This document shows positions 8,377 to 15,810 of a stretch of 64,000 nucleotides of DNA, piece after piece. Every line of letters begins with the position of its first letter. The stretch's first letter is position 1. Made by a program: the position numbers and the translations under genes. Source of the DNA: Bombilactobacillus bombi. Its GTDB lineage: Bacteria; Bacillota; Bacilli; Lactobacillales; Lactobacillaceae. The notes beneath the pieces were generated by a model. The model had not been told where the DNA came from. It saw only the letters and a program-made list of their open reading frames with translations, and did no database searches. The stretch lies in the NCBI RefSeq assembly GCF_003522965.1, contig NZ_CP031513.1, positions 992,001-1,056,000 of the forward strand, given 5' to 3'.

Positions 8377-11300
8377 CTACGGCAGGCTATTAGTTAACGT
8401 CCACTCTAAGGTGCCTTGATGATGCCCCAGCCTATAATCACGATCATTTTTTAAATAAGGTCCTTTCGGAACGTCTGTTGTGGATCGTGTGGAAGTCGTC
8501 CAATCTTGGGAAATAACAAACGGATTCTCATCTACTTGCGGTTGAGCTTTTGTATAGATAAGCGCTGGCTGATTACTAATTGGAATTGATTGTCCCTGAT
8601 CATCACCATAGTATAATGGTAAATCACTCGTTCCTAAATCTCCCCCTTGGGCACTTAATGTGATTTGCCAAGCTAAATCATGTCGAGTATCAGTAACGCT
8701 CAAATCTCCCGTATACTTCTGCATAGGAATATTATTCCTATCAACATTAACTTTATTTCCAAAATCAATGCTTAAGGGCACGCGCATCCTTAGGTGCCCT
8801 TCAATATTCAATGTCGTTGCAGGCGCAAAAGTAGCATCATGATAGACAGTCTCAGTACTAGGATTAGAATTGCCAGCTGCATCCGTCATAATAAAACGTA
8901 ATTGATCACCTACATCTAATCCTGAAATCCCGTCTAACTTCCAGGTGCCGTCTGGTTTGACTGTTGTCGTTGTTGGTCCATTAGTTACTTGATTATTATG
9001 AATTAATTGCCAAGAAACTGTAGCTCCCGGTTCACCATCATAGCCACTCACTGACTTAGTAGAAGGTGGTAGATCATCACCATCATTTACTAACTTGGCT
9101 GGTGCTGGTGGGGTTTTATCGATAACTGTTGTAACTGGATATAAAATATCTTGTGGATCTGAGATAATTGCTCCTTGATCATTAGGATCGGGATCACTAC
9201 GCCATAGTCTGGTGACTTCAATTTTTGTTCCGGTGGGAATAAAATCACCATCATTACCAGTTATCTTGATAGCACCGTTCATAATTGTTTTATCAGCATA
9301 CTCATAGTAACCCGCGTGCTGAATTGATGTGCCGTTAAATGTTTTTGTAGTTCCATCTGGCATAGTCAACTTGACATCAGCAAAGACTTCACCGTCATAA
9401 GCTTCTCGAGTAACATTATTTTCAGCTGGTATTAAAGCTTTTATCCAGATATATTTATCAGCATTAGTCGGTGGCAAATCTGGACTAGTAACCTTCGCTG
9501 GTGAAGTATTAGCTGTCATTCTACGAGCTGTAGTTAAACCTGCGTTCAAGCTCATATAATTAGCAAAATCATCTGTACTAGGTCCAGTAGTACTAGGAGT
9601 AGCTACACTAAATGGTCCTCTGCCACTATAGGCAGCCCCGACATATTTCCAAGACTTAGTTGGTGACTCTAAGACTTTAGCACTACGATCCCAAATTGAT
9701 AAGGGAATCGGTCCATGAGTGAATTCACTTGTAGGATTTCCATAAAATAAATTACCAGTATCTCTGGGACCATCAGCATAGTTCATAAAGTCAAAATATC
9801 GAGGTACATCCATATGAAATCGTAAATCGGCAGCAGAGTAAAAAATAGAACTGTTCGGTAATCGTCCACGAGCAACAAAAGAGGTTCCATTCCCAGCGTC
9901 AATACTTAAGCTAGTAGTACGTGACAAAATGGCTGCTCCATTATTAGAATCAATCAGTACTTGTGAATCTTTACCTGTTAAATTAAAAGTACTAATATTG
10001 GGTCCACTACCACCACCACCAGCATAGAGAATACCTTGTGCCCTAGTTGCAGTTACAGCAACAGATGTTGAAGCTTCGTTGGGATCAGAATTGTTATAAA
10101 CATTAAATTCTGCACCACCGCTAACATTAATTGAATTTTGATCACCAAACATTCGGATACCATACGTATTAGTGCGCGGATTATTTTGATAAACTTCAAC
10201 CTTGGCTTTGTCAGTAACATCAAATGACATGTTACCAGTATAAGCAAATCTGATTGGAGAATTATTAGGTGGATCAGAACCAATCTCTCCTCGGGTCAAT
10301 TTTAGTTCTGTCCCTTCACCATCTAAAACAAAAGAGCTTCCCGAACCAGATTCAACGAATGCTGCTCCACGAGGATTATAAACATCTAGTATAGAACCCT
10401 CACTTAAAGAAACCTTTGTGCCTTGACCGTATATTTTAATCGTACCACAAATATCATAAGTTGCTATCTTACTGGCAGTGACAGAAGAATGACCTTTAAT
10501 CGTTAGTTCTATTCCTGCATCGGCAACATTTTGATTTCGAGGTGTAGCAATAAAATAAAAAAGCTCACCTGTCTGATTAACATCTGGCTGAGTGGAGATA
10601 ATCTTAGAATTATCATCAATTAAAAAAGATTTATGAGGTGCTCCATCAAAGAAAATGAATCCATATGAGTTATCATCAATCGTGCTGTTTAAGACTTTTA
10701 TTGAACCTGCAGCACTTCCTGTCATAGCAATTATTGCATACCTTGAGTTTCCTAAATTATTCCAACCATGCTGATCATAATAAAATGACACAGTAGCATC
10801 TTGAAAAGTCAAATCACCTGGAGTACCAGTAGAATTAAAAAAAACACCTGATATTTGAGCATTACCAGTAACTTTTAAGCTACCACTTTGATAAGTAAAT
10901 GTTGGTGGTGCAGCTGCTGATGAACCATTATTTTCAATTGTAGGAGAAACTAATGTAACATTACCACCTGCAATATTAATAGTTACATTTGTTGATGTAT
11001 TAAGACTTATTTTAAAGCCATTAAAGTTTATAATTTTATCAGAGCTAATGGTTGCGTTACTGGAAGCCTGGAGATCAGTCTTTAAATTAATTGTATCAAT
11101 ATTAGGATCGCTAACAGCACTGACAAATTCATTCCATGAAGAAACATCTGCATCGCCTACTGCTCGACGACTTAAGTGTCGTTCTGAGCGTTGCTTAGCA
11201 TGATAGGCCTCGATTCTTTTCAAATCATCTTTTTGCTGTAATTGTAGTTGTAACATATGCATTATACTTGGGCTATTAATATCATTTACTTGAGAATCAC

Positions 11301-11511
11301 TAGTTGCAAGTCCACTTGTACCCAAATCATTAAGCATCTGCGCTTCTTGAGAATCTTCTGTTTCATCCAATTTTGGAATATTTCCATATGCTGCAGCATC
11401 GACATTAGAAAAAGAAGTGGTCAAGCAACCTATTCCCCCACTTGCAAGCATTATCAGTGTTATAACAATTTGTTTGAAACCAAATAGTTCATTTCTTGAA
11501 AATATCTTCAC
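8377..11511 (-). CDS. Large WxL-domain cell-surface protein
   Basis: A secreted surface protein of about 1044 residues. A hydrophobic signal segment (QIVITLIMLASGGIG) near the N-terminus is followed by Ala-rich sequence. The bulk is a long Thr/Ser/Asn/Gly-rich region with parallel-beta-helix-like short strands (for example DTINLKTDLQASSNATIS). Then comes an Ig-like module (VIDKTPPAPAKLVNDGD ... FIMTDAAGNS) and a C-terminal WxL domain with both signatures, LAWQITLSA and LEWTLTNSLP. WxL domains bind the cell wall non-covalently. The GTG at 11511 is preferred because GGAGG lies six bases upstream; an in-frame TTG at 11535 lacks a site. No WxL partner genes lie beside it. A recombinase flanked by inverted repeats lies in its upstream region, which suggests phase variation. 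Confidence 0.88.
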   Translation of the reverse strand: MKIFSRNELFGFKQIVITLIMLASGGIGCLTTSFSNVDAAAYGNIPKLDETEDSQEAQMLNDLGTSGLATSDSQVNDINSPSIMHMLQLQLQQKDDLKRIEAYHAKQRSERHLSRRAVGDADVSSWNEFVSAVSDPNIDTINLKTDLQASSNATISSDKIINFNGFKISLNTSTNVTINIAGGNVTLVSPTIENNGSSAAAPPTFTYQSGSLKVTGNAQISGVFFNSTGTPGDLTFQDATVSFYYDQHGWNNLGNSRYAIIAMTGSAAGSIKVLNSTIDDNSYGFIFFDGAPHKSFLIDDNSKIISTQPDVNQTGELFYFIATPRNQNVADAGIELTIKGHSSVTASKIATYDICGTIKIYGQGTKVSLSEGSILDVYNPRGAAFVESGSGSSFVLDGEGTELKLTRGEIGSDPPNNSPIRFAYTGNMSFDVTDKAKVEVYQNNPRTNTYGIRMFGDQNSINVSGGAEFNVYNNSDPNEASTSVAVTATRAQGILYAGGGGSGPNISTFNLTGKDSQVLIDSNNGAAILSRTTSLSIDAGNGTSFVARGRLPNSSIFYSAADLRFHMDVPRYFDFMNYADGPRDTGNLFYGNPTSEFTHGPIPLSIWDRSAKVLESPTKSWKYVGAAYSGRGPFSVATPSTTGPSTDDFANYMSLNAGLTTARRMTANTSPAKVTSPDLPPTNADKYIWIKALIPAENNVTREAYDGEVFADVKLTMPDGTTKTFNGTSIQHAGYYEYADKTIMNGAIKITGNDGDFIPTGTKIEVTRLWRSDPDPNDQGAIISDPQDILYPVTTVIDKTPPAPAKLVNDGDDLPPSTKSVSGYDGEPGATVSWQLIHNNQVTNGPTTTTVKPDGTWKLDGISGLDVGDQLRFIMTDAAGNSNPSTETVYHDATFAPATTLNIEGHLRMRVPLSIDFGNKVNVDRNNIPMQKYTGDLSVTDTRHDLAWQITLSAQGGDLGTSDLPLYYGDDQGQSIPISNQPALIYTKAQPQVDENPFVISQDWTTSTRSTTDVPKGPYLKNDRDYRLGHHQGTLEWTLTNSLP

Positions 11512-11850
11512 TTCATTCCTCCAACCAAAAAACAATCTACCAACATCTTGATTAAATAGGGCAAATATTATTAAATATTATTTAATAATTTAACTTAAAC
11601 ATAGAATTTTTATGCTAAGCCCGAATAATTAATCTGCATAAAATCATTCAAAATATTTTGAATTTTTAACTAATATAAATTAACAAATAAACTTAGGGGC
11701 TATTTCTATTAAATAGCCCCTTTGATTTGTTGCTAAATCAACAAGCAAGCGTGATAATTAATATAATTACGCTGTTAAAATAAAAAATATTTCATAGTCG
11801 AAGAATGTAGTTATAAAGTGCTATAAAATTTTGTGATCGGAGAATTGTAA
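11512..11850. other. Upstream region between the WxL gene and the recombinase
   Basis: A 339-base divergent intergenic region. The part next to the WxL gene (11512-11694) is very AT-rich; several weak -10-like hexamers occur but no consensus promoter towards the WxL gene. It holds the left 47-bp inverted repeat (11695-11741), then an imperfect dyad AGCGTGATAATTA / TAATTACGCT. A TATAAA box near 11831, close to the recombinase start, may serve its rightward transcription. Confidence 0.55.
11695..11741 (+). repeat. Left 47-bp inverted repeat of the recombinase segment
   Basis: This 47-base sequence recurs in inverted orientation at 12918-12964 with only two differences. Its outer half is a perfect hairpin, AGGGGCTATTT / AAATAGCCCCT, with a five-base loop. 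Its inner half is TTGATTTGTTGCTAAATCAA. The pair encloses the tyrosine recombinase gene. Confidence 0.9.
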
Positions 11851-12438
11851 ATGCGTCAAATTGTATTACCAATAAAAGATTCAAATGTTCTAAAAGAAGT
11901 TCAGGATACATTATTAAATAATTTTCGTGCAGGAAGAAGAAACTATACAATTTTTCAAATTGGAAAAGCCACTCTATTACGGGTTAGTGATGTTATGCAT
12001 TTAAAAATGACGGACACTTATAATGAAGATGGAACAGTAAAAAGCCATGCTTTTATCCATGATAAAAAGACAGGTAAACCTAATACACTTTATTTGAAAC
12101 CTGTAGTAAATGATTTGATTACTTATAAAATCTGGTTAGACAAAAATCTTATTAAATCAACTTGGTTGTTTCCATCTTTGAAGAATCCTACACGACATAT
12201 TAGTGAGAAACAATTTTATAAAATTATGGCCAAAGTAGGTGATTTATTAGGAATTAACTATCTAGGTACCCACACTATGCGCAAAACAGGCGCCTATCGC
12301 GTTTATGTACAATCAAATTATAATATTGGTTTAGTAATGAAATTATTAAATCATTCCAGTGAAGCAATGACACTAGAATATTTAGGGCTAGATAGAGTAA
12401 GTACAGAACGAGCATTGGATACAATAGATTTTGGCTAA
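11851..12438 (+). CDS. Tyrosine recombinase (FimB/FimE-sized)
   Basis: A 195-residue site-specific recombinase of the phage integrase family consisting essentially of the catalytic domain. All catalytic positions are present: Arg44 in LLRVSDVMHLK, the beta-hairpin lysine near 72-73 (DKKTGK), His141 and Arg144 in HTMRKT, His168 in LLNHSS, and nucleophile Tyr177 in TLEYLGL. The absence of an N-terminal arm-binding domain and the length match the inversion recombinases FimB/FimE and small Firmicute invertases rather than temperate phage integrases. ATG at 11851 follows CGGAG. No phage genes are nearby, and it lies between inverted repeats. DNA inversion is the inferred function; integration or resolution is not excluded. 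Confidence 0.85.
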   Translation: MRQIVLPIKDSNVLKEVQDTLLNNFRAGRRNYTIFQIGKATLLRVSDVMHLKMTDTYNEDGTVKSHAFIHDKKTGKPNTLYLKPVVNDLITYKIWLDKNLIKSTWLFPSLKNPTRHISEKQFYKIMAKVGDLLGINYLGTHTMRKTGAYRVYVQSNYNIGLVMKLLNHSSEAMTLEYLGLDRVSTERALDTIDFG

Positions 12439-12672
12439 AATAAATATGTTTAGCTTATTAAGCGTGTTGAAAGGTGGAAAAAATAGCTCTATGACTACCT
12501 GATTTTTGTTTGAAAATAACCACCAATAATAAGTGGTTTGATTAAAAAACATTAAAATAAAAGTTTATTTCTTACAATAGTATTTTTACAATCAAATTAT
12601 TTTATAAAAAAACAATTTGTTTTTTTAAAGCCTCAAAGTCCTTAGTAATTAAGGAAATTATCAAAAAAATTA

Positions 12673-12701
12673 TTGACATTCAATCTTATATACAATATGA
12701 T
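12673..12701 (+). promoter_or_regulatory. Consensus sigma-A promoter inside the segment
   Basis: TTGACA at 12673-12678, a 17-base spacer, and TATGAT at 12696-12701. It points right, towards the 31-codon gene. If the segment inverts, it would point left, towards the WxL gene. Confidence 0.8.
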
Positions 12702-12759
12702 ACAAACTATAAGAAATTTGATTATCGAACTAATATTTGCCAGAAGGTGATACTTATAT

Positions 12760-12855
12760 ATGACAAATAACTTAAAATTTAACCATATTATTAAAGGGAA
12801 TGACATAAATCATTTAAATGTTGTTGTAAAATTTAGCTATGATAATTTAAGCTAG
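12760..12855 (+). CDS. Small hypothetical protein, 31 residues
   Basis: This short open frame is preceded by a consensus promoter and by AGAAGGTGAT at a suitable distance from the ATG, and is followed within 20 bases by a strong palindrome. The product is polar, with no membrane helix and no motif I recognise. It may be a real small protein, the 5' end of a gene split by past recombination (so that the segment carries promoter, leader and first codons), or a short leader peptide. The expression signals are better than those of most small frames in this region. Confidence 0.45.
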   Translation: MTNNLKFNHIIKGNDINHLNVVVKFSYDNLS

Positions 12856-12871
12856 TTTCAATGATAATGAT

Positions 12872-12906
12872 GTGATAACTATTTTGATAATCAAAATAGT
12901 TATCAC
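12872..12906. repeat. Perfect 17-bp palindrome
   Basis: GTGATAACTATTTTGAT is followed by one base and its exact reverse complement. No T-run follows, so a simple terminator is not assured. It lies just inside the right inverted repeat; the left end has a GTGATAA sequence at a similar distance. It could be a recombinase-binding dyad or a factor-dependent terminator. Confidence 0.7.
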
Positions 12907-12917
12907 ATGAGCCTTAT

Positions 12918-12964
12918 TTGATTTAGCAACAAATCAAAGGGGCTATTTAATAGAAATAGTTCCT
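12918..12964 (-). repeat. Right 47-bp inverted repeat of the recombinase segment
   Basis: This is the inverted copy of 11695-11741. The first 42 bases are identical; then CC is replaced by TT. The change keeps the hairpin pairable through G-T pairs on one strand. Confidence 0.9.
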
Positions 12965-13035
12965 ATATCCAAATTAACTGCAATCAGTAAGGCTTTTGAC
13001 TGTAACACAGCTGTTCAAATCCTAGTTAGGTCTAC
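12958..13035 (+). pseudogene. Degenerate tRNA-like sequence (possible tRNA-Gln relic)
   Basis: The stretch has tRNA landmarks in the right order: CCTATATCCAA like the 5' part and D-arm of tRNA-Gln, GTAAGGC (D-arm 3' side), TTTTGACTGT (anticodon region), GTTCAAATCC (T-loop) and TTAGGTC (acceptor 3' side). The total span, near 77 bases, is also right. The stems no longer pair well, so it cannot be a working tRNA. It overlaps the outer edge of the right inverted repeat, and tRNA genes are common integration sites. It could also be a chance resemblance. Confidence 0.35.
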
Positions 13036-13480
13036 AACATTATTTTTGCTAATATAAATTAAATAAAAACATCTCCGTATTGGACACAATCCACTGCGAA
13101 GAAAATGGTATTTAATATGTACTTTTTAACAGAATACTTAGTACTCATAAACTTACATAAGTAAGCTGTTCACTATTTAATAACTTTCTTATCGAAAAAA
13201 CATTTAGAAAATTATTAAATAATACCTATTAAAAGTCTCTATACTTTTAAGTGTTGATAGACAATATCAATACTTTTTTGTTTTAAATATCATTGTAAAC
13301 AAGATTAAAGAATGGACATATAACAATGGAATTCAAGAAATTGATCTTGATACATTAAGTCACGCACATTAACTGAAATATAAAGATAAGCAAGCTTATT
13401 TTCCTCAAAATTAATAGTTATATGCACTATAAGAGTTAGTGTCCTCCCAGCAACTTGGGTATAGAGTTGTTTGCATATAA
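13036..13480. other. Non-coding or decayed region
   Basis: No intact gene is visible. A short plus-strand frame around 13293-13371 (KIKEWTYNNGIQEIDLD... ending SHAH then stop) looks like the end of a lost coding sequence, but no family is recognisable. The part from about 13400 leads into the terminator at 13481-13520 and may be transcribed as a small RNA. Confidence 0.4.
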
Positions 13481-13520
13481 AAATAACCGCTACTAGTCAA
13501 AGTATGGCGGTTATTTTTTG
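13481..13520. terminator. Bidirectional terminator
   Basis: The 10-bp stem AAATAACCGC / GCGGTTATTT has T-runs on both strands. On the plus side no gene precedes it, so it may end a small RNA. On the minus side it follows a 27-codon hydrophobic peptide frame. Confidence 0.8.
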
Positions 13521-13527
13521 ATTAAAT

Positions 13528-13611
13528 TTAATTAGTTCTAGAATTACTATAATAATTTAATGGCAAAGCTACTAACACCAAAAATAATTGGAGAATATCC
13601 ACAATGGACAT
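13528..13611 (-). CDS. Possible small hydrophobic (toxin-like) peptide, 27 residues
   Basis: The frame starts MSIVDILQLFLVLVALPL and ends with a short polar tail before TAA. One membrane helix is expected. It abuts a bidirectional terminator that a convergent plus-strand RNA could share, an arrangement known from type I toxin-antitoxin loci of Firmicutes such as Fst. The ribosome binding site (CGAG) is weak and far from the ATG, so this is only a candidate. Confidence 0.3.
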   Translation of the reverse strand: MSIVDILQLFLVLVALPLNYYSNSRTN

Positions 13612-13908
13612 TTAGGCTTAATTCTCGTTAGGATTTAAAGTATTGTTATAATCCAATTGTTCTATGGATATTAAGATAAAAATTAGCAGTACAAATAATA
13701 TTTGATTGTATCAATAACTGCAATTTAAGAAAATAGTCCTTAATTTCCTTTTGTATTCCATTATTTGAATACTTATCTGTAAATTCTTCATCACTAGTTT
13801 TTAGAGATAAAATTACTTTCTAATTCGTATAGCTCTTTTAATCAATCCAAGATGAACAACAATATAGACTTGTAGAATTTCACTGGAATTCATTTTATAG
13901 TATTTAAA

Positions 13909-14931
13909 CTACTCATTATTAGTAATAACAACTTTTCCCATCATATGGCCACTTTCTACTGCCTGGTGGGCTTTTCTTATATTTTCAGCATTAATAGGTG
14001 ATAATTCTTTTGTTACTGTACTTTTAATTTTTCCACTGTCAAGATATTCAGCAACCTTATCTAAAATCTCTTTTTGAGATATAGAATTATCAATAGAATA
14101 ATATGATTTGGAGAACATCCATTCCCATGCAAAATTTACACGTTTTCTAGTTAATGTTTTTAAATTAATTGGTTTTTTGTTTTCAGTAATGGAGACAATA
14201 TTACCATCTGGTTTAATAAGCTGTGACATCTCATTCCAATGCTGATCAATATTATTTAATTCTAAAATATAATCAACATATTGATATCCCAACAAATGTA
14301 CTTCATCTATTAAATTCTTATGGTGATTGACTACCATATCTGCACCATGCGCTTTAGTCCATTTTATTGTTTCTGGTTTAGAAGCTGTCGAAATAACATT
14401 TAAACCAGCTATTTTTGCTAATTGTGTTGCAATGGAACCTACTCCACCAGAGCCATTAATTATTAATATTACTTTTTCTGAATTTTCTTTAGTATTATTA
14501 ATATTAATAGGTAATTTTTCAAATAAACTTTCCCAAGCTGTTAATGAAGTTAATGGCATAGCAGCAATTTCTGCATCTGTAATATTTTTAGGTGCATGTC
14601 CGACAATTCTTTCATCTACTAAATGAAATTCACTATTACATCCAGGTCTTTTAAATGAACCTGCATAAAAAACTTTATCTCCAGGTTTAAACAATGTAAC
14701 TTTATCACCAATATTTTGAACTACGCCAACTGCATCCCATCCAATAATTTTTGGAGCCTTTAAACTAGTACGTACAGACTTTCTTACTCCCACATCAACT
14801 GGATTTACGGAGACACCTATTACTTTGACTAATAAATCATGTCGCCTTGGCTCAGGTTTTGATAATTCAAATTCTTGTATACTTTCTAGACTATCAATAG
14901 AAGAAGATTGATTAATACCAATAGCTTTCAT
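13909..14931 (-). CDS. Zinc-type alcohol dehydrogenase-like / quinone oxidoreductase family protein
   Basis: A 340-residue medium-chain dehydrogenase/reductase. The N-terminal GroES-like domain (VSVNPVDVGVRK near 50-61) lacks the zinc-binding cysteine and histidine pattern. The cofactor domain has IINGSGGVGSIATQLAK around 156-172, the NADPH-binding glycine motif. Such proteins reduce quinones or activated alkenes such as enals. ATG at 14931 is chosen because AAGGGGTGA precedes it; an in-frame upstream codon at 14958 has no such site. It diverges from an HxlR regulator with a palindrome between them, so electrophile- or redox-responsive control is likely. Confidence 0.88.
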   Translation of the reverse strand: MKAIGINQSSSIDSLESIQEFELSKPEPRRHDLLVKVIGVSVNPVDVGVRKSVRTSLKAPKIIGWDAVGVVQNIGDKVTLFKPGDKVFYAGSFKRPGCNSEFHLVDERIVGHAPKNITDAEIAAMPLTSLTAWESLFEKLPININNTKENSEKVILIINGSGGVGSIATQLAKIAGLNVISTASKPETIKWTKAHGADMVVNHHKNLIDEVHLLGYQYVDYILELNNIDQHWNEMSQLIKPDGNIVSITENKKPINLKTLTRKRVNFAWEWMFSKSYYSIDNSISQKEILDKVAEYLDSGKIKSTVTKELSPINAENIRKAHQAVESGHMMGKVVITNNE

Positions 14932-14986
14932 TTTTAATTCACCCCTTGAAAATAACAATAAAACTTTTCAAGTAATTATCAATTAT

Positions 14987-15017
14987 GTAATTTTGGTAAC
15001 TAGGTAACAAAAATTAC
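14987..15017. promoter_or_regulatory. Probable HxlR operator
   Basis: The 31-base imperfect palindrome GTAATTTTGGTAAC / GTAACAAAAATTAC lies between the divergent dehydrogenase and HxlR genes. It overlaps the -35 element (TTACAC, 15014-15019) of the regulator's promoter, whose -10 TATAAT is at 15038-15043. This position fits autoregulation and control of the dehydrogenase. Confidence 0.6.
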
Positions 15018-15069
15018 ACTATAAAATAGACTATTGCTATAATAGGTTTGTAATAATCGGAGGTAGTTT

Positions 15070-15441
15070 ATGAAAAAAAGAAATAAGATTTATAATTGTC
15101 AAGATGGGTGTCCCGTAGAAAGTACTCTACAGATTATTTCGGGAAAATGGAAAAGTGTTATTTTATATCATCTATTTAAAGAAGAAGTTTGTAGATTTGG
15201 TAGATTATCCAATTTAATGCAGGATTGTTCTAAAAGAATGCTATCTTTACAATTAAAAGAATTGGAAGAAGATGGAATAATAATTAAAAAAATTTATCCT
15301 GTTATTCCCCCTAAAACAGAATATAGACTCACTGATTTTGGTCAAACATTGTATTCAGTAATTAATGCTATGGAACAATGGGGAAACTATTTTAATCATC
15401 ACCAACAAGAAAAGAAGATAATATATGATAAAGATATTTAG
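15070..15441 (+). CDS. HxlR-family transcriptional regulator
   Basis: A 123-residue winged-helix regulator of the HxlR family. It has the hallmark GCPVESTLQIISGKWKSVIL near residues 14-33, including the cysteine that often senses electrophiles. The recognition helix is in SKRMLSLQLKELEEDGII, and the wing PPKTEYRLTDFG follows. ATG at 15070 follows TCGGAGG. It is divergent from the dehydrogenase at 13909-14931 and shares its regulatory region, so that gene is the likely target. No other target is visible. Confidence 0.93.
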   Translation: MKKRNKIYNCQDGCPVESTLQIISGKWKSVILYHLFKEEVCRFGRLSNLMQDCSKRMLSLQLKELEEDGIIIKKIYPVIPPKTEYRLTDFGQTLYSVINAMEQWGNYFNHHQQEKKIIYDKDI

Positions 15442-15521
15442 TAATCGTTTTTTATTATTCAATTAAAAGTCTTGTAACTACGTTGTACAAAAATTAATTA
15501 TAGAATCTGCGATATATAAAT

Positions 15522-15549
15522 AAAAGAGTTGGCGTACTAACACCAGCTC
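15522..15549 (-). terminator. Terminator of the toxin mRNA
   Basis: Read on the minus strand, GAGCTGGTG / CGCCAACTC forms a hairpin followed by TTTTATTT, just past the stop codon of the holin-like toxin gene. Confidence 0.65.
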
Positions 15550-15576
15550 AGCCGCTGTAAAGTTAATAAAACAGTA

Positions 15577-15702
15577 TTAAGCTACCCTGTAACCTACCAA
15601 AGTTACGTAGGACGGCTTTTTTATTACTTGTGGTTGTCCGAGCAACACAAGTAATAATATGCCAAACATCAATATCAACGAGAGTGTCTGAAAGATACTC
15701 AT
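15577..15702 (-). CDS. Putative holin-like toxin (type I toxin-antitoxin family)
   Basis: A 41-residue peptide starting MSIFQTLSLILMFGILLLVLL, with one membrane helix and a C-terminal polar tail (KKPSYVTLVGYRVA). The MSIFxTLxLxxxFG pattern matches the putative holin-like toxin family of lactobacilli and bacilli, whose members include type I toxins related to TxpA/BsrG. ATG at 15702 is preceded by AAAGGG. A minus-strand promoter is likely (TTGACA at 15782-15787, TACAAA at 15760-15765), and a terminator lies downstream. A convergent plus-strand RNA could act as antitoxin. Toxicity is inferred from family likeness. Confidence 0.7.
   Translation of the reverse strand: MSIFQTLSLILMFGILLLVLLGQPQVIKKPSYVTLVGYRVA
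15580..15622 (+). terminator. Plus-strand terminator opposite the toxin gene (putative antitoxin RNA end)
   Basis: On the plus strand AGCTACCCTGTAACCT and its imperfect complement TTACGTAGGACGGCT form a hairpin followed by TTTTTT. A rightward RNA ending here would be complementary to the 3' coding part of the toxin mRNA. Its promoter was not clearly found. Confidence 0.5.
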
Positions 15703-15810
15703 TGACTGTGAAACCCTTTCCATGTTCCCATAGACCTCACCTCGTACCTGCTTATTCATTTTGTAGATACTCTCATTATTTTGTCAAACACAACCGATTC
15801 AATTTTAGTA

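Larger units (their letters stand above)
11695..12964. mobile_element. Recombinase-encoding segment bounded by inverted repeats
   Basis: A 1270-base segment with 47-bp inverted ends. It holds a complete 195-residue tyrosine recombinase, a consensus promoter with a 31-codon gene, and a 17-bp perfect palindrome near the right end. The architecture fits a DNA inversion cassette driven by its own recombinase. A small mobile element with terminal inverted repeats is the alternative. It occupies the upstream region of the large WxL gene, as expected for a surface-antigen switch. Confidence 0.55.

Noticed and set aside
8660-8842. Plus-strand frame inside the large WxL gene
   Set aside because: It lies opposite the WxL domain, which is clearly coding on the minus strand.
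11851-12438. Phage integrase or XerC/D-type chromosome resolution enzyme
   Set aside because: No N-terminal DNA-binding domain, no phage genes and no dif-like context; the flanking inverted repeats favour an inversion or small-element role.
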